64,000 nt of DNA, taken from Lachnoanaerobaculum umeaense. GTDB taxonomy: Bacteria > Bacillota > Clostridia > Lachnospirales > Lachnospiraceae. The stretch is taken from positions 992,001 to 1,056,000 of the forward strand of contig NZ_CP032364.1 of assembly GCF_003589745.1 (NCBI RefSeq), in the 5' to 3' direction. The translations under genes were made by a program, and so were the position numbers. This document shows, in pieces, positions 62,704 to 64,000 of this stretch. The notes beneath the pieces are model-generated. The model ran no database searches. It worked only from the letters and a program-made list of their open reading frames with translations, and had not been told where the DNA came from. The stretch's first letter is position 1; the number at the start of each line of letters is the position of its first letter.

Positions 62704-64000
62704 TTGCAATTAGACGAATTTTTAAGACGCTTTAACGGTGTAAAACGCATTAGTACCGGGAATACTTATAAAGCCCTATGCCCCTGCCATAACGACAGGC
62801 AAGCAAGTTTAGGAATATCAGCCGAAGGCGACAAGATACTAATAAATTGCCTTGCAGGTTGCCATTACAAAGATATATTAGCAGAGGTTGGACTAACTGA
62901 AGCAGATCTATTTAATGACGGCAAGACAAAGCAGGAAGAGAGTTGGCGGGAAAAAATAGAGGGTTGTATAAAGATGCCTATAGAAGCTGTATACGACTAT
63001 AAGGACGCTACAGGCAAATACTTATACAGCAAAATCCGTTTTGTTGGTAAGCATATAAAGTATGCAGTTGTAGACCGTAAGGCCAACAGCTTCACAATGA
63101 GGAAACCTGAAGGCATTAAATCAACTATGTATAATTTGCCTGCTGCCTTAAAAGCAATTAAAAAAGGTTTTCCGGTATATATCACAGAGGGAGAAAAAGA
63201 CGTTGATACACTTAAAAAAATACATTTTACAGCTGTAACGGCTGGCGGTGTAAGTGATTGGCGTTCAGAATTTGCCCACTATTTCACAGGTGCAAGGGTT
63301 GTTATATTGCCGGATAATGATACTCCGGGGCTTGACCTTAAGGACAAAATAATAGCAGATCTAAAGCCGTTTGCACACTCTATAAAATGGGTTGTTACAT
63401 CAAAGGCAGAGCATGGAGATGTAACGGACTATTTAACCAAAGAGGGACACTCTAAAGAGGACTTAAAAAAGCTTATAGAGGAAGTTAAGCCAGTTGCTGC
63501 CCCTTGGATTCAGATAACCGAAAGGAAAGACGGAAGCCAAAAACAGAGTGTTAATCCGGGATTATTAAAGGCCTGCATAAGCGAACATTTAAGTTATAAG
63601 ACGGTGGACGGTAGTTATTACTGGTATGAGAACGGATATTATAAGCGAACGGACAAAAACACCGTTAAGGCTAAAATATCGGCTTATATACCGGATGGAA
63701 TAGCAAACGATAATCTACTGAACAATGTTTATAATTTAATGCTTGCGGATGTTGACCATATGGCAAGAGAGGAGGACTTTAACAATGAAGAAAACTATAT
63801 AAACTTTAAGAATGGTTTATATAACCTTACAACAAGGAAGCTAGAGCCACACAATGAGCATATTCTATATACAAGGCAGATAAACACCGACTATATAGAG
63901 GGTGCAAGCATGGCAGATATAACAAGCACTTTCACACGGTTTATAGGTGATTTATGTAAGGGCGTAGATGGTGCTATTGATTGGCAGAAGTACAAGGCGT
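62704..64000 (+). CDS. Phage-type DNA primase/helicase, 3' end outside window
   Basis: An open frame of 432 codons from TTG 62704 (GAGGGTG upstream) runs to the right edge. It has a CHC2-like zinc region (CPCHNDRQASLGI and INCLAGCHY), a TOPRIM-type nuclease/primase fold (VYITEGEKDVDTLKK and VVILPDNDTPGLDL), then a D5-N-like region (NYINFKNGLYNLTTRKLEPH) that normally precedes a superfamily 3 helicase domain. It would prime and unwind the element's DNA. The helicase motifs lie beyond the window. Confidence 0.82.
   Translation, partial: MQLDEFLRRFNGVKRISTGNTYKALCPCHNDRQASLGISAEGDKILINCLAGCHYKDILAEVGLTEADLFNDGKTKQEESWREKIEGCIKMPIEAVYDYKDATGKYLYSKIRFVGKHIKYAVVDRKANSFTMRKPEGIKSTMYNLPAALKAIKKGFPVYITEGEKDVDTLKKIHFTAVTAGGVSDWRSEFAHYFTGARVVILPDNDTPGLDLKDKIIADLKPFAHSIKWVVTSKAEHGDVTDYLTKEGHSKEDLKKLIEEVKPVAAPWIQITERKDGSQKQSVNPGLLKACISEHLSYKTVDGSYYWYENGYYKRTDKNTVKAKISAYIPDGIANDNLLNNVYNLMLADVDHMAREEDFNNEENYINFKNGLYNLTTRKLEPHNEHILYTRQINTDYIEGASMADITSTFTRFIGDLCKGVDGAIDWQKYKA

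Noticed and set aside
1..64000. tRNA and rRNA genes
   Set aside because: No cloverleaf with a TTCGA-type loop or rRNA core sequence was recognised in any gap on either strand; a tRNAscan or Rfam run would be needed to exclude them fully.

Overview
The window is an AT-rich chromosome segment from a low-GC Gram-positive anaerobe. Gene content (Rnf complex in CDGEAB order, monomeric [FeFe] hydrogenase, type II dehydroquinase, glycogen phosphorylase, cell-wall-binding repeat proteins, an Ile T-box) points to Clostridia, most likely Lachnospiraceae. A Lachnoanaerobaculum-like oral species is my guess from overall protein character, not a database result.

Layout. 1-3.1 kb: the 3' end of thrS, whose downstream terminator region was duplicated as a 127-bp direct repeat by insertion of an IS1634-type element. 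3.2-12.6 kb: surface and signalling genes: a secreted transglutaminase-like protein with a Gly/Ser linker and cell-wall-binding repeats, a lipoprotein, a three-gene membrane sensor / histidine kinase / response regulator cluster, an RNHCP-domain protein and a secreted CAP-domain protein. 12.6-46.4 kb: mostly housekeeping: tyrA-aroA (minus), an EF-G-like GTPase, a wall-anchored Thr/Asn-rich protein, [FeFe] hydrogenase, htpG, a TOBE protein, DegV, galK, the nrdR-yqeG-aroE-aroQ cluster, efp, argS, the rnfCDGEAB operon, a T-box-controlled ileS, glgP, a HAD phosphatase, aminopeptidase P and an RlmD-type rRNA methyltransferase.

46.4-59.9 kb is an accessory island made of mobile-element debris and cargo. 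It holds a small ICE-type membrane protein, a decayed IS21-family element that appears to sit inside an ISL3-family transposase remnant, an AbiE-type toxin/antitoxin pair with a frameshifted toxin tail, and a TetR-controlled set of transporters (heterodimeric ABC exporter plus a complete ECF importer). The first exporter gene ends in seven tandem copies of a 48-bp repeat. A frameshifted sigma-factor-like ICE regulator and an AlbA_2-domain gene follow. From 59.9 kb to the right edge lies a prophage or related integrative element: integrase, a noncoding stretch with repeated CCGTTAC motifs, divergent repressor and Cro-like genes, a small DNA-binding protein and a TOPRIM primase/helicase that runs off the window.

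The genes suggest a fermentative anaerobe that couples ferredoxin oxidation to ion pumping (Rnf) and H2 turnover, makes its own aromatic amino acids, stores glycogen and decorates its wall. The most striking signals are the 127-bp target duplication, the 48-bp expansion in the ABC transporter gene, the paired TetR operators and the nested insertion sequences. No tRNA, rRNA or CRISPR array was recognised.
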